Below are positions 40,260 to 49,163 of a stretch of DNA of 64,000 bases, piece by piece. Each line of letters starts with the position of its first letter. Within the stretch, counting starts at the first letter, position 1. The position numbers and the translations under genes were made by a program. The stretch comes from Allobogoriella deserti (GTDB taxonomy: Bacteria; Actinomycetota; Actinomycetes; Actinomycetales; Actinomycetaceae), in NCBI RefSeq assembly GCF_042680605.1, contig NZ_JBHUEE010000005.1, positions 124,001-188,000 on the forward strand, in the 5' to 3' direction. The notes under the pieces were generated by a model, which was not told the DNA's origin, ran no database searches, and was given only the letters and a program-made list of their open reading frames with translations.

Positions 40260-42045
40260 CCGGCCGCACCGGGGCCCCGGTTCCCGCAGGCGTTACCCGT
40301 GCCCGGCGCCAGCCCCGGGCGGAGCTGACCAGGGCCACCGCCTCCGCCGCGCGGAGCTCGGCCACGGTCAGCGACCGCTCGGTCAGCACGCCCTGCTCGA
40401 GGAGCATCTCCCGGCCCACGCCGGGCAGACAGCCGTCCTCGAGCGGCGGGGTGACCCAGACGCCGTCGAGCTGCGCCGCCAGGTTGGCCACGGTCGTCTC
40501 CGTTACCCGGCCGTCCGGGTTGACGAGGACGACGTCGTCGACGTCCGGGTGGCGCCGCCGGGCGGCGTCGTAGGCGTCTCGCACCGTCGTCTTGTGGTGC
40601 ACGAAGCGCGAGCCGGGGTCGATCGGCACGGTGTCGACGGCGAGCGTGAGAAGGTCGCCGGCGTCGAAGGTGGCGGAGCGGGTGGTGACGTCCACGTCGC
40701 CGTCACGCGTGAGCGTGACCCGGGCCAGGCAGTCGCGGGTGAGGTGTCCGGCCGCCGCCTCCACCGTGGAGACGACCGCCTCGCGGTCGAGTGCGAAGCC
40801 GAAGTACCGCGCCGAACCGGACAGCCGGTTCAGGTGCGCCTCGAGGTTGACCGCGCCGTTCGGGGTGAGCCGGACGGTCTCGATGAGGTCGAACTCCGGT
40901 TCCGGCGGGGCGTGCAGCACTCGGGCCTTGGTGAGAATCTCGCGGTACTCCCCGTCCGCGGTCGACCCCCACGTCACGCCGCCGCCGACGCCGTAGGTCG
41001 CCGTGCCGTGCTCCCGATCGACCACGACCGTGCGGATCCCGACATTGAACCGTGCCCGCCGCACCGGCCCCGGCGCGACGTAGCCGATCGCGCCGCAGTA
41101 CACCCCGCGCGGGGAGGGCTCGAGCTGGTCGATGAGGTGCATCGTGCGGGCCTTCGGAGCGCCGGTGACCGACCCGCACGGGAAGAGGGCGCGGAAGACC
41201 TCCGGCAGCGTCGTCGTCGGCCGGGTGCGCCCGGAGACGGTGGAAGTGAGCTGCCAGACCGTGCTGTAGCGCTCGGCAGCCAGCAGGTCGGTGACCTCGA
41301 CCGTGCCGGGCTCGGCCACGCGCGCCAGGTCATTGCGGATGAGATCGACGATCATGACGTTCTCCGCGCGGTCCTTCCGGCTCGCCACCAGCCGGTCCCG
41401 GGCCTCGTGATCCGCCTGCACGGTCAGGCCGCGAGGCGCGGTGCCCTTCATCGGCACGCTGGTGAGCCTGTCGCCGTGCCAGTGCAGGAAGCACTCCGGG
41501 CTGGCGGAAGTCACCACGAACCGGCCGAGATCCAGGTAGGCGTTGTACGCGCCGCGCTGATTGGTGACGAGCCTGCGGTACAGGCCCAGGGGATCACCCT
41601 CGACCGTGGCGGTCATCCGGGTGGTGAGGTTGCACTGGTAGGTCTCACCCTCGGCGATCGCGGCACGCACCGCTCTCACGCGGGCGGCGTGCTCCGCGGC
41701 GGACCACTCGAGCTGCCACGTCCCGGCGCGGAACGTCCCTCCGATCTCGGGCAGAGCGGTCGGCGCGGCGGGCGCGTCAGCCAGGCCGAACCACACCAGT
41801 GGCAGACCGGGCGGACCCTTGCTCGCGGGGAACGCCTCGTCCAGTCCGGCGGCGGCCTCGTAGGCCACGAAACCGAACGCCCACCGTCCGGCGGCGGTGG
41901 CACGCTCGACCTCGGCGAGAGCCGGGAGAACCTCCTCGGGCGTGCGGGCGAGGATCTCCCCGGTGAGGGCCTCGAACCGGAACACCTCGCCGGAGCGCAG
42001 GTCGTCGAACCGGGCGACGGTGGCCGGCTCGGAGGTGCTGGTCAT
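40243..42045 (-). CDS. pabB: Bifunctional aminodeoxychorismate synthase component I / 4-amino-4-deoxychorismate lyase
   Basis: 600 residues, a PabB-PabC fusion. The N-terminal half is a chorismate-binding enzyme: ETYQCNLTTRM, SPECFLHW, Lys200 in VPMKGTAPRG (the nucleophile of aminodeoxychorismate synthase), ENVMIVDLIRNDLARV, FPCGSVTGAPK. The C-terminal 230 residues are a fold-IV PLP lyase with the Lys of FVHHKTTVRDAYDAAR and VTETTVANL. Together they make 4-aminobenzoate for folate; the glutaminase PabA must be elsewhere. Start at MTSTSEP; the frame runs 13 codons further. Confidence 0.93.
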   Translation of the reverse strand: MTSTSEPATVARFDDLRSGEVFRFEALTGEILARTPEEVLPALAEVERATAAGRWAFGFVAYEAAAGLDEAFPASKGPPGLPLVWFGLADAPAAPTALPEIGGTFRAGTWQLEWSAAEHAARVRAVRAAIAEGETYQCNLTTRMTATVEGDPLGLYRRLVTNQRGAYNAYLDLGRFVVTSASPECFLHWHGDRLTSVPMKGTAPRGLTVQADHEARDRLVASRKDRAENVMIVDLIRNDLARVAEPGTVEVTDLLAAERYSTVWQLTSTVSGRTRPTTTLPEVFRALFPCGSVTGAPKARTMHLIDQLEPSPRGVYCGAIGYVAPGPVRRARFNVGIRTVVVDREHGTATYGVGGGVTWGSTADGEYREILTKARVLHAPPEPEFDLIETVRLTPNGAVNLEAHLNRLSGSARYFGFALDREAVVSTVEAAAGHLTRDCLARVTLTRDGDVDVTTRSATFDAGDLLTLAVDTVPIDPGSRFVHHKTTVRDAYDAARRRHPDVDDVVLVNPDGRVTETTVANLAAQLDGVWVTPPLEDGCLPGVGREMLLEQGVLTERSLTVAELRAAEAVALVSSARGWRRARVTPAGTGAPVRPVTDGR

Positions 42046-42116
42046 GTGGGGACGTCCCGGTCGGATGGCGGAGGGTCGGACCATTGTGGCGCAGGGCTAG
42101 GTGGCAGGATGCCGCC

Positions 42117-43034
42117 GTGACGACAACCGAGATGATCCGGACGAGGACCCATCGCCCGGCATGGGCGCCGATCTTGACCGGGGTCGTTACCGCCGTGATC
42201 GGACTGATCCCGTGGGCGATCACCGGCATGCGGCTGCCGCTGCAGAACCTCTGGGCTGGTGAGGTGCTCCCGGAGCAGATGCCGATCGCCCTGCTGCCGT
42301 TCAGTCAGTACACGTTGCCCCAGACGGCCGGCATGCTGGTCGTGGGCGGCGCCCTCGCCGGACTCGCGGCGCGCAGCCGTGTGCTTTCGCCGGACCCGAG
42401 CGGTCGCACCCGCTCAGCGGCCTTCGCTGCCGCCGGATACCTCGTGGTGGTGGGAGTTGCCGTCGCCCAGACGACTCGCGTGGTGGCCGCCGGACTGTCG
42501 GACGACACTCGCTCGAGCCTCTACCTGGCCGGCCTGCTCGCCGCCGTCTCGGCCGCCGTCGTGTGCGCGCTGGTGGCGGCGGTGCTCCTCGCTCGTGCGC
42601 CACGCGGTGGAGCGACCCTCGGTGCGACGGCCGGTGCGCTCGCGGCCGGGCTGTGGCTGCAGATGCTGGTCGCGCCGATCGGCACCCCTGCCTACTCCGA
42701 GGCGGACATGCTGGTGCTCCGGTACGCGCAGTGGCTGCCGGCGGTCCTGGTCGGCGGGGCGCTCGCCTGGTGCGGGGTGCGCACGGTAGCGCGGACCGTC
42801 GCCTGGGCGGCGTCCCTGCTCGCGCTGTGGTTCCTGCCGGCTGCGATGACGGCGATCAGCTATGCCGTCGGCTCGCGCATACTGGCCGCGCAGCCGAACG
42901 AGATGCTCGACGCGGGCGCGTCCGTGCTCACCGCCGCGCTCGGACCGGACGGCATCTCCTGGCGGTACGCCGTGCTGGCGCTTGTCATCGGGGTGGTCGG
43001 TACGGTGGCGCTGAACCGTCGACGTCGTCCCTGA
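42117..43034 (+). CDS. Hypothetical polytopic membrane protein
   Basis: 305 residues from a GTG. About eight helices (WAPILTGVVTAVIGLIPWAIT, AGMLVVGGALAGLAA, AFAAAGYLVVVGVAVAQ, LYLAGLLAAVSAAVVCALVAAVLL and more). No family recognised. CAGGAT seven bases before the GTG may be a -10, so the message may be leaderless. Confidence 0.78.
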   Translation: MTTTEMIRTRTHRPAWAPILTGVVTAVIGLIPWAITGMRLPLQNLWAGEVLPEQMPIALLPFSQYTLPQTAGMLVVGGALAGLAARSRVLSPDPSGRTRSAAFAAAGYLVVVGVAVAQTTRVVAAGLSDDTRSSLYLAGLLAAVSAAVVCALVAAVLLARAPRGGATLGATAGALAAGLWLQMLVAPIGTPAYSEADMLVLRYAQWLPAVLVGGALAWCGVRTVARTVAWAASLLALWFLPAAMTAISYAVGSRILAAQPNEMLDAGASVLTAALGPDGISWRYAVLALVIGVVGTVALNRRRRP

Positions 43035-43054
43035 CTCGTCCGCGCGTCGGAGTC

Positions 43055-43098
43055 AGTGGCGCGTAGACGCGCCCTCGAGCGCTCGCTCGCGCGCCACT
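43055..43098. terminator. Probable convergent terminator
   Basis: AGTGGCGCG (43055-43063) pairs with CGCGCCACT (43090-43098), and a nested GGCGCG-TAGA-CGCGCC hairpin lies at 43058-43073; between convergent genes. Confidence 0.5.
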
Positions 43099-43121
43099 CG
43101 CGCGTTCGCGCGCCGATCTGC

Positions 43122-43862
43122 TCAGGCGAGGTACTGGCCGTTCGTCCCGTTCTCGGTCGCCCGGAGCTCGCCCCGCAGCCGCGCCATGGTCTCGTCGAGC
43201 TCGCCCGCTGTGCGAGCGGCACTGCTCAGTTCCTCGAGCAGCGACGCCGGCACGGCACCGTCGTACTTGTAGTGGATCTGATGGTCGACGGAGGCCCAGA
43301 AGTCCATGGCGATGGTGCGGATCTGCAGCTCGACCGGCACGTTCTCGGTGCGGTCGGAGAGGAAGACGGGAATCGTCAGGATCAGGTGCAGGCTGCGGTA
43401 GCCGTTCGGCTTGGGGGCGGCGATGTAGTCCTTGACCTCGAGGATCGTCACGTCCGCCTGAGCCGCGAGCATGTCCTTGATCCAGTACACGTCGGAGATG
43501 AACGGGCACACCACCCGCGCGCCGGCGATGTCCTGGATCTTCTCCGCGATCGACTCCAACGTCGGCTCACAGCCGCGTTTCATCGCCTTCGACATCATCG
43601 ACTCGGCCGACTTCAGCCGGGTGCGCACGTGCTCGATCGGGCTGTGACTGTGCGTCTGCTCGAACTCCTCCTGGAGGATCCGCAGCTTGGTGGTGATCTC
43701 GTCGAGCGCGAACTTGTATCGCAGCCGGAACCGCGTCAGCTCGCGCTGCAGCTCCCGCAGCTCGGCCGGCAGCACATCCCGTGCGGCGCCGTCGTCCTGA
43801 CCGAGATGCTCGGCGACCCGCTGCAGGATCATCTCCGGCTGCATGGAGGCTGGCTCGTGCAT
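43122..43862 (-). CDS. Small alarmone (p)ppGpp synthetase, RelA/SpoT domain
   Basis: 246 residues; GAGGAAG before the ATG. Single synthetase domain: RVRTRLKSAESMMSKAMKRG, DIAGARVVCPFISDVYWIKDML, VKDYIAAPKPNGYRSLHLIL, VELQIRTIAMDFWASVDHQIHYKY. No hydrolase, TGS or ACT domain, so it is of the RelQ/SAS type that makes (p)ppGpp or pGpp from GTP/GDP. The N- and C-terminal helices fit the RelQ tetramer type. Confidence 0.92.
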   Translation of the reverse strand: MHEPASMQPEMILQRVAEHLGQDDGAARDVLPAELRELQRELTRFRLRYKFALDEITTKLRILQEEFEQTHSHSPIEHVRTRLKSAESMMSKAMKRGCEPTLESIAEKIQDIAGARVVCPFISDVYWIKDMLAAQADVTILEVKDYIAAPKPNGYRSLHLILTIPVFLSDRTENVPVELQIRTIAMDFWASVDHQIHYKYDGAVPASLLEELSSAARTAGELDETMARLRGELRATENGTNGQYLA

Positions 43863-43930
43863 GACTTCCTCACCACTGGGCGACTCGGCCCACCCATCAT
43901 CTCCCGAAAGCCGCGATGCGTGTGCAGCGC

Positions 43931-44995
43931 TCAGCTCGCCCCGACCGTGCCCAGCAGCGCCACAGCCGCGAGGGTCACGACACCCCAGAGAAGACCGCCG
44001 AACAGCAGGGGACGGGCGCCCGCCCGCCGGATCCCGGACAGGTCGGTCGTCAATCCGATCCCCGCGAGCGCCGTGGTGATGAGGAAAGACGAGGCGTGGG
44101 CGAGGGGCGGTTGGGCGGCCCCCGGGATCAGGCCTGCGCTGTTGGCGCCGACGACGAGAGCGAACCCTATGAGGAACCACGGCACCAACCGCCACAGGGA
44201 TGGCCTGGCCCCGTCCACACCGGCCGGCCGGCGGGTGACCAGGACGGACAGCACGAGGCAGATCGGGATGATCGCCAGGGTCCGGACAAGCTTGACGACG
44301 ACGGCGGTGTGCGTGGCGGCGTCGCCGTAGGCCTCGGCAGCAGCCACCACCGAGGAGGTGTCGTTGACCGCAGTGCCGGCGAGGATCCCGAAGGTCTCCG
44401 CATCCATCCCCAGTCCGCGGCCGAGCAGCGGGAAGGCGATCACCGCCGCGACGTTGAACACGAACACGGTCGTCAACGCGTAGGCGAGCCTGGACGGCGC
44501 CGGTCGCACGATCGGCGTCACGGCGGCGATTGCGGACGCGCCGCACACCGCGGTGCCGACGCCGATCAGCGTGCGCAGATCACGATCGACCCCCAGGGCG
44601 CGGCCGAGCAGAGCGGCCGCGAGGAGGCAGACGGCCAGCGTGCCGACCGTGACGGGCAGCGCCTGACGGCCGGCCCCGACGACGTCCGTGACCGACACCT
44701 GCACGCCGAGGAGCACGACGGCGACCTGCAGGCCCCAGGTGGAGGCGATCCGTACCCCGGCTGACCAGCACTTCCGGATCCGTCGCGGGACCGCGGTCGC
44801 GACCACGACGCCGGCGACCACACCGATGACCGGCGCGCCCGCGAGCGGGACGACCCCGCCGAAGGCGGTGGCACCGACGGCGAGCACGACGCAGACCCCT
44901 AGGCCGGCGGCAGGTCCGCTCAGGCGCGTCGATGCCGGCCGGTCCTCGGTCGGTGTCCCCGTACCGGGGCGGGGCAGGGGACGCGGTGACGGCAC
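43931..44995 (-). CDS. yeiH: YeiH-family (UPF0324) putative sulfate/sulfite exporter
   Basis: 354 residues from a GTG. About ten helices; GLQVAVVLLGVQVSV, GVGTAVCGASAIAAVTPIV, FGILAGTAVNDTSSVVAAAEAYGDAATHTAVVVKLVRTLAIIP are the family marks. Divergent from a LysR gene, as yeiH is from yeiE in E. coli. Transport of sulfite/sulfate is inferred from that system. Confidence 0.88.
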   Translation of the reverse strand: MPSPRPLPRPGTGTPTEDRPASTRLSGPAAGLGVCVVLAVGATAFGGVVPLAGAPVIGVVAGVVVATAVPRRIRKCWSAGVRIASTWGLQVAVVLLGVQVSVTDVVGAGRQALPVTVGTLAVCLLAAALLGRALGVDRDLRTLIGVGTAVCGASAIAAVTPIVRPAPSRLAYALTTVFVFNVAAVIAFPLLGRGLGMDAETFGILAGTAVNDTSSVVAAAEAYGDAATHTAVVVKLVRTLAIIPICLVLSVLVTRRPAGVDGARPSLWRLVPWFLIGFALVVGANSAGLIPGAAQPPLAHASSFLITTALAGIGLTTDLSGIRRAGARPLLFGGLLWGVVTLAAVALLGTVGAS

Positions 44996-45050
44996 GACGC
45001 CATCCTCGCTGCCGCGAGATGGCCGTGGTAGCCACTGGTTCTCGGTATAT

Positions 45051-45069
45051 CCATAGGCAGTCGCTATGG
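45051..45069. promoter_or_regulatory. LysR operator between yeiH and its regulator
   Basis: CCATAG-N7-CTATGG, a perfect dyad of 6-base arms in the divergent promoter region. The right arm overlaps a likely -10 of the LysR gene. Confidence 0.6.
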
Positions 45070-45081
45070 CAGAGTCGGTCC

Positions 45082-45963
45082 GTGGACGTCACGTTGGACG
45101 AGGTGCGCCTCCTCGTCGCCGTCGCCGACCGCGGCAGCATCTCCGCCGCTGCGCGTGTCTTGACGATCAGCCAGCCCTCGGCCAGCGCGCGGATGCGGCA
45201 GCTCGAACGGCGCCTCGGCCTGGAGCTGGTCGACCGGCGCAGCCGCGGTGCGGTGCTCACCGCCGACGGGCGCGCGGTCACCGACTGGGCCAGGGCCGTG
45301 GTCGAGGCGGCCGACGTCCTCGTCACCGGGGCGGAGGCACTGGCGGCAAACCAGGACGAGCAGCTCAGCGTCGCGGCGAGCCAGACCGTGGGGGAGTACC
45401 TCATGCCGGCCTGGCTGGCCGCGCATCGAGCTCGTCGGGACGCCGTCGCCGTGCGTTTGCGGGTGACCAACTCTCGAGACGTGGTGGCTGCGGTGCGCGC
45501 ACGAGAGGTCGACCTCGGATTCGTCGAGTCACCGACCGTCCCGTCCGACCTGGCACGCCGCCGGGTGGGTACGGACCGGCTGGCGCTCGTGGTGGCCCCG
45601 AGCCATCCGCTGGCCAGGCGCCGCCGCCCGTTGTGCCGCGACGAGCTCGCCGGCCTTCGCCTCGCCTCGCGTGAGGACGGCTCCGGCACTCGGGACACCC
45701 TGGCTCGGGCGCTGGGCCGACCGATCGAGCCGGTTCTGGAACTCGACTCCAACGCGGCCGTCAAGGTCGAGGTGCTCTCCGGCGGCTACCCGGCGGTGCT
45801 CAGCGCCCTTGCGGTCTCGGGCGAGCTGCGCGACGGCCGCCTCGTCGAGGTCGCGATCGACGGCGTCGATCTGCGTCGGATCCTGCACGCCGTCTTCCGC
45901 CGTGGTGCCGGGTTGCCGGCGCCGGCCTCGGATTTCCTCGCCGGCGTCGTCGGCGGACGCTGA
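45082..45963 (+). CDS. LysR-family regulator (YeiE-like)
   Basis: 293 residues from a GTG that begins the HTH: VDVTLDEVRLLVAVADRGSISAAARVLTISQPSASARMRQLERRLGLELVDRRSRGAVLTADG. The effector domain (LSVAASQTVGEYLMPAWLAAHRA ...) is CysB-like in fold. The frame continues upstream across the operator, so the later GTG is preferred. Probably controls yeiH. Confidence 0.9.
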   Translation: MDVTLDEVRLLVAVADRGSISAAARVLTISQPSASARMRQLERRLGLELVDRRSRGAVLTADGRAVTDWARAVVEAADVLVTGAEALAANQDEQLSVAASQTVGEYLMPAWLAAHRARRDAVAVRLRVTNSRDVVAAVRAREVDLGFVESPTVPSDLARRRVGTDRLALVVAPSHPLARRRRPLCRDELAGLRLASREDGSGTRDTLARALGRPIEPVLELDSNAAVKVEVLSGGYPAVLSALAVSGELRDGRLVEVAIDGVDLRRILHAVFRRGAGLPAPASDFLAGVVGGR

Positions 45964-46000
45964 CTACTGCGCCGGCCGGGCGCCGTGCCGTGCGGGCGCC

Positions 46001-46558
46001 TCAGCGCACGGCGTAGCGCAGGAAGACCAGGCCGCGATCGAATCGGCGTTCCTCGGTGAGCTCGAGGTCGAGGCGGACGCCGGGCGGGAAGATCGGCGTC
46101 CCGCCGCCGACGACCACGGGAACGACCACCCGCTGAACCTCGTCGACGAGGTGCTCGCGGAGCGCGGACGCGGCCAGCGTGGGACCGTCGACGGTCAGAT
46201 CGCCGCTCGCCTCGGCCTTGAGCCGGCGCACCAGGCCGGCGTCGAACGATCGTTCCAACCGGGTCCGGCGCGTGGTCACCGTGGGGAGCGTCGTGGAGAA
46301 GACGACCTTGTCCGCGGCCCGCCACACCTCGGCGAAGCGGGCCGAGGCGGGCGACTGTTCGGCGGCCTGCGGGTCCGTCTCCCACACCGCCATCTCCTGA
46401 TACATCCGACGGCCGTAGAGGTGGGTGCCGACGCCTGCCAGCTCCTCGTCGAGGAACCACACCAGATCCTCGCCCGGGACGGCCCAGGCGTAGCGGCCGT
46501 GCTCGTCGTTGAGGTAACCGTCCAACGAGCCGATGACCGAGTAGATCAGCTTGCCCAT
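46001..46558 (-). CDS. RibD C-terminal/dihydrofolate-reductase-like protein
   Basis: 185 residues. GKLIYSVIGSLDGYLND, GTHLYGRRMYQEM, LVRRLKAEASGDLTVDGPTLAASAL and VDEVQRVVVPVVVGGGTPIFPPG match the stand-alone RibD_C family (YyaP/YwjB), NADPH-dependent reductases of unknown substrate. Divergent from an HxlR gene with a palindrome between, so probably its target. Confidence 0.87.
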   Translation of the reverse strand: MGKLIYSVIGSLDGYLNDEHGRYAWAVPGEDLVWFLDEELAGVGTHLYGRRMYQEMAVWETDPQAAEQSPASARFAEVWRAADKVVFSTTLPTVTTRRTRLERSFDAGLVRRLKAEASGDLTVDGPTLAASALREHLVDEVQRVVVPVVVGGGTPIFPPGVRLDLELTEERRFDRGLVFLRYAVR

Positions 46559-46630
46559 GCGTGCCGCTCCTGTCCGGGTCTCGCCGCTTCGTCGCCTCTG
46601 TCCGTCGCGCCGTCACGACGATCCCACCGG

Positions 46631-46643
46631 TTGTGATTCACAA
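46631..46643. promoter_or_regulatory. HxlR operator
   Basis: TTGTGA-T-TCACAA, a perfect 13-base palindrome in the divergent region between the RibD-like and HxlR genes. Confidence 0.6.
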
Positions 46644-46729
46644 TCAGCTGGTCCGAGCGTACGGGCAGGCGAACGTAAACTGCAATCAGTTCCCGCTGCA
46701 TCGCAGACCCCGACTACGAAAGGTGCGGC

Positions 46730-47248
46730 ATGGCCGACGAGCACCGCTCCGGCTGTCCCATCAACCTCTCCCTCGAGGTCATCGGGGACACGTGGTCCCT
46801 CCTGGTCATCCGGGACATGATGTTCGGCAACCGCCGCCACTTCCGCGAACTCCTCACGCGCTCCGAGGAGGGCATCGCCTCGAACATCCTTGCCGAGCGT
46901 CTGCGGCGCCTGGTGCGCGCGGGCGTCCTGAGCCGGGAGCAGGACCCCACGCACAAGCAGAAGCAGCTCTACAGCCTCACCGAACGTGGCATCCAGCTGC
47001 TCCCGGTGCTCGCCACGCTCGGCGCCTGGGGGAGCCGTCACCTCCCCGTGACGCCGGAGCTCAGCGTGCGCGCCGAGCTCCTGGACCGGGGCGGCCCGGC
47101 GATGTGGGAACGGTTCATGGACGAGTTGCGCGAGATCCACCTCGGGATACCACGGCCGCCGGGAGCGCCGTCGGTGTTCGCCGAGCTGCAGGCGGCCTAC
47201 GAGGATGCCGTAGCCACAGGTCAGGACGCGGGAGCCGAGCAGCCCTGA
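46730..47248 (+). CDS. HxlR-family transcriptional regulator
   Basis: 172 residues. GCPINLSLEVIGDTWSLLVIRDMMFGNRRHFRELLTRSEEGIASNILAERLRRLVRAGVLSREQDPTHKQKQLYSLTERG; the single N-terminal Cys (Cys9) is the place of the redox Cys in YodB/HypR-like members. Likely represses the divergent reductase. A GC hairpin (47255-47271) follows the stop. Confidence 0.88.
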   Translation: MADEHRSGCPINLSLEVIGDTWSLLVIRDMMFGNRRHFRELLTRSEEGIASNILAERLRRLVRAGVLSREQDPTHKQKQLYSLTERGIQLLPVLATLGAWGSRHLPVTPELSVRAELLDRGGPAMWERFMDELREIHLGIPRPPGAPSVFAELQAAYEDAVATGQDAGAEQP

Positions 47249-47324
47249 CGGACTCCCGCCCCCCCGGCGGGCGCCGCGGGCCCGGGCGACCTATCGTCGT
47301 CAGCACCGAGACCAGGAGGTCGAC

Positions 47325-48287
47325 GTGCGCACACGAGGATCTGTCGTTGTCATCACCGGCGCGTCCGACGGCGTCGGGCGCGCCACCGCGCTGCGCCTGG
47401 CGCAGGACGGGGCCGCCGTCGTGCTGGCAGCACGGCGTAGCGAGGCGCTGGAGGAGGTCGCGACCGAGTGCCGTCGTCGTGGGGGCCGAGCGCTCGCGGT
47501 GCCCACCGACGTGGCGCGGGAGCAGGCCGTGGCCGCGTTGGCGAACCGCGCCGTCGCGGAGTTCGGCCGCATCGACGCCTGGATCAACAACGCCGCCGTC
47601 GGCATCGCGGCACCGTTCGCCGCCACTCCGCTGACCGACATCCGCCGCGTGGTGGACGTCGACGTCATGGGGGTGGTGCACGGGATGCAGGAGGCGTTGA
47701 CTCAGATGCGGCGCCAGGGAGCCGGCGTCGTCGTCAACGTCTCGTCGGTGCTCGGGGAGATCCCGGCCCCTTACGCGGGGCCGTACTCGATGTCGAAGGC
47801 CGCGATCCGGGCGCTCGCCGTCAGCGTGCGCGAGGAGCTCCGGCTCGACGGCGCGAAGGGCATCCATGTCTGTACCGTGCTCCCACCGAGCATCGACACG
47901 CCCTTCTTCGGCCACGTGGCCAACTACACCGGCCGGGCGGCTCGGCCGATCCCGCCGACGTACCCGCCGGAGCAGGTCGCCGAGGCGATCCGTTCGGTGC
48001 TTCGCCGGCCGCGACGTGAGGTGGTCATCGGGTGCGTCGGCCGCACCCTCGTCCTCAAGCACCGGCTCTTCCCGGCCGTGGTCGAGCACGTGATGGGCAG
48101 CTACGCGGGACGCACCTATCTGTCCCGGCGGCGGGTCGACCCCACCACCGGCAACCTCTACGGCGACGACGGCACGCCGCCGGCAGTCACGGGCGGCCAC
48201 CACGGGCGCCGCAAGACCGCCGTGCGCAAATTCGGTGTGTTCGTCGCCGCAGGAGCGGCCGTCGCCGCCGTCGCGGGCCGACGCTGA
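47325..48287 (+). CDS. Short-chain dehydrogenase with C-terminal extension
   Basis: 320 residues from a GTG with AGGAGGT upstream. TGASDGVGRATA cofactor loop, NNAAVG, NVSSVLGE, catalytic Y-S-M-S-K. The extra 70 residues end in a hydrophobic Ala-rich helix (FGVFVAAGAAVAAVAG), which may tether it to the membrane. Substrate unknown. Confidence 0.87.
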   Translation: MRTRGSVVVITGASDGVGRATALRLAQDGAAVVLAARRSEALEEVATECRRRGGRALAVPTDVAREQAVAALANRAVAEFGRIDAWINNAAVGIAAPFAATPLTDIRRVVDVDVMGVVHGMQEALTQMRRQGAGVVVNVSSVLGEIPAPYAGPYSMSKAAIRALAVSVREELRLDGAKGIHVCTVLPPSIDTPFFGHVANYTGRAARPIPPTYPPEQVAEAIRSVLRRPRREVVIGCVGRTLVLKHRLFPAVVEHVMGSYAGRTYLSRRRVDPTTGNLYGDDGTPPAVTGGHHGRRKTAVRKFGVFVAAGAAVAAVAGRR

Positions 48288-48353
48288 CCGGCCCGACGCA
48301 GGAGTATCTTGAGGGGTCGCGCCCGGCACAGTCATCACCTGATCGGAGGACCG

Positions 48354-49154
48354 ATGGTCAACCTCGCCTACGTCATCGCCGGCTCGGAAGCCACCGGCGG
48401 CGCCGGCATCCAGGCGGACCTGAAGACCTTCCAGCAGCTCGGCGTCTACGGGCTCGGGACGCTGACGTGCATCGTCTCGTTCGACCCGAAGAACGGTTGG
48501 GCCCATCGCTTTGTCCCCGTCGATCCCGAGGTGATCACGGACCAGATCGAGGCGGCCACCGCCACGCACGACCTCGAGGTCGTCAAGATCGGCATGCTCG
48601 GCACGCCGGCCACCATCGACGTGGTCTCTCGTGCCTTGCAGGAGCACGCGTTCCGGCATGTGGTGCTCGATCCGGTGCTCATCTGCAAGGGCCAGGAGCC
48701 CGGTGCGGCGCTCGATACGGACAACGCGTTGCGTGAGCACGTCCTGCCGCACGCCACCGTGATCACCCCGAACATGTTCGAGTCGAAGACGCTCGCCGGG
48801 ATGGACGCCATCGAGACCGTCGACGACCTGGCCGAGGCGGCTCGCCGGATCCATGACCTCGGGCCCCGCTACGTCGTGGCCAAGGGCGGTACCGAGCTGC
48901 CCGGGGACGACGCCGTCGACGTGCTCTACGACGGCGAGGACGTGCACACCTTCCGCGCACCGAAGGTGGGCCAGGAGCGGGTCTCGGGAGCCGGTTGCAC
49001 CCTCGCGGCAGCGATCACCGCCGAACTGGCGAAGGGTGCCGGCGTCGAGGAGGCGGTGCGCACCGCGAAGGCTGTGGTCAACGCTGGCATCGCCGCCCGT
49101 GTCTCGGCTCATACGCCGTTCGACAGCGTGTGGCAGGGGGCGTACACGCCCTGA
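48354..49154 (+). CDS. pdxK: Pyridoxine/hydroxymethylpyrimidine kinase (PdxK of Bacillus type)
   Basis: 266 residues; TCGGAGGA upstream. Ribokinase fold: YVIAGSEATGGAGIQADLKTFQQLGVYGLGTLTCIVSFDPKNGW, VKIGMLGTPATIDVV, VLDPVLICKG, VITPNMFE, VSGAGCTLAAAI. The last block has Cys where ribokinases have the catalytic Asp, as in Gram-positive PdxK. Phosphorylates pyridoxine/pyridoxal/pyridoxamine in B6 salvage. Confidence 0.9.
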   Translation: MVNLAYVIAGSEATGGAGIQADLKTFQQLGVYGLGTLTCIVSFDPKNGWAHRFVPVDPEVITDQIEAATATHDLEVVKIGMLGTPATIDVVSRALQEHAFRHVVLDPVLICKGQEPGAALDTDNALREHVLPHATVITPNMFESKTLAGMDAIETVDDLAEAARRIHDLGPRYVVAKGGTELPGDDAVDVLYDGEDVHTFRAPKVGQERVSGAGCTLAAAITAELAKGAGVEEAVRTAKAVVNAGIAARVSAHTPFDSVWQGAYTP

Positions 49155-49163
49155 GGCCGGTCC

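Noticed and set aside
40549..42120. 523-residue plus-strand open frame
   Set aside because: Complement of the PabB-PabC fusion, which has full catalytic motifs.
47115..49112. 665-residue minus-strand open frame across the HxlR, SDR and pdxK genes
   Set aside because: Antisense shadow of three clear genes; composition (many Arg, His, Gly, Val) without domain, produced by high GC at third positions.
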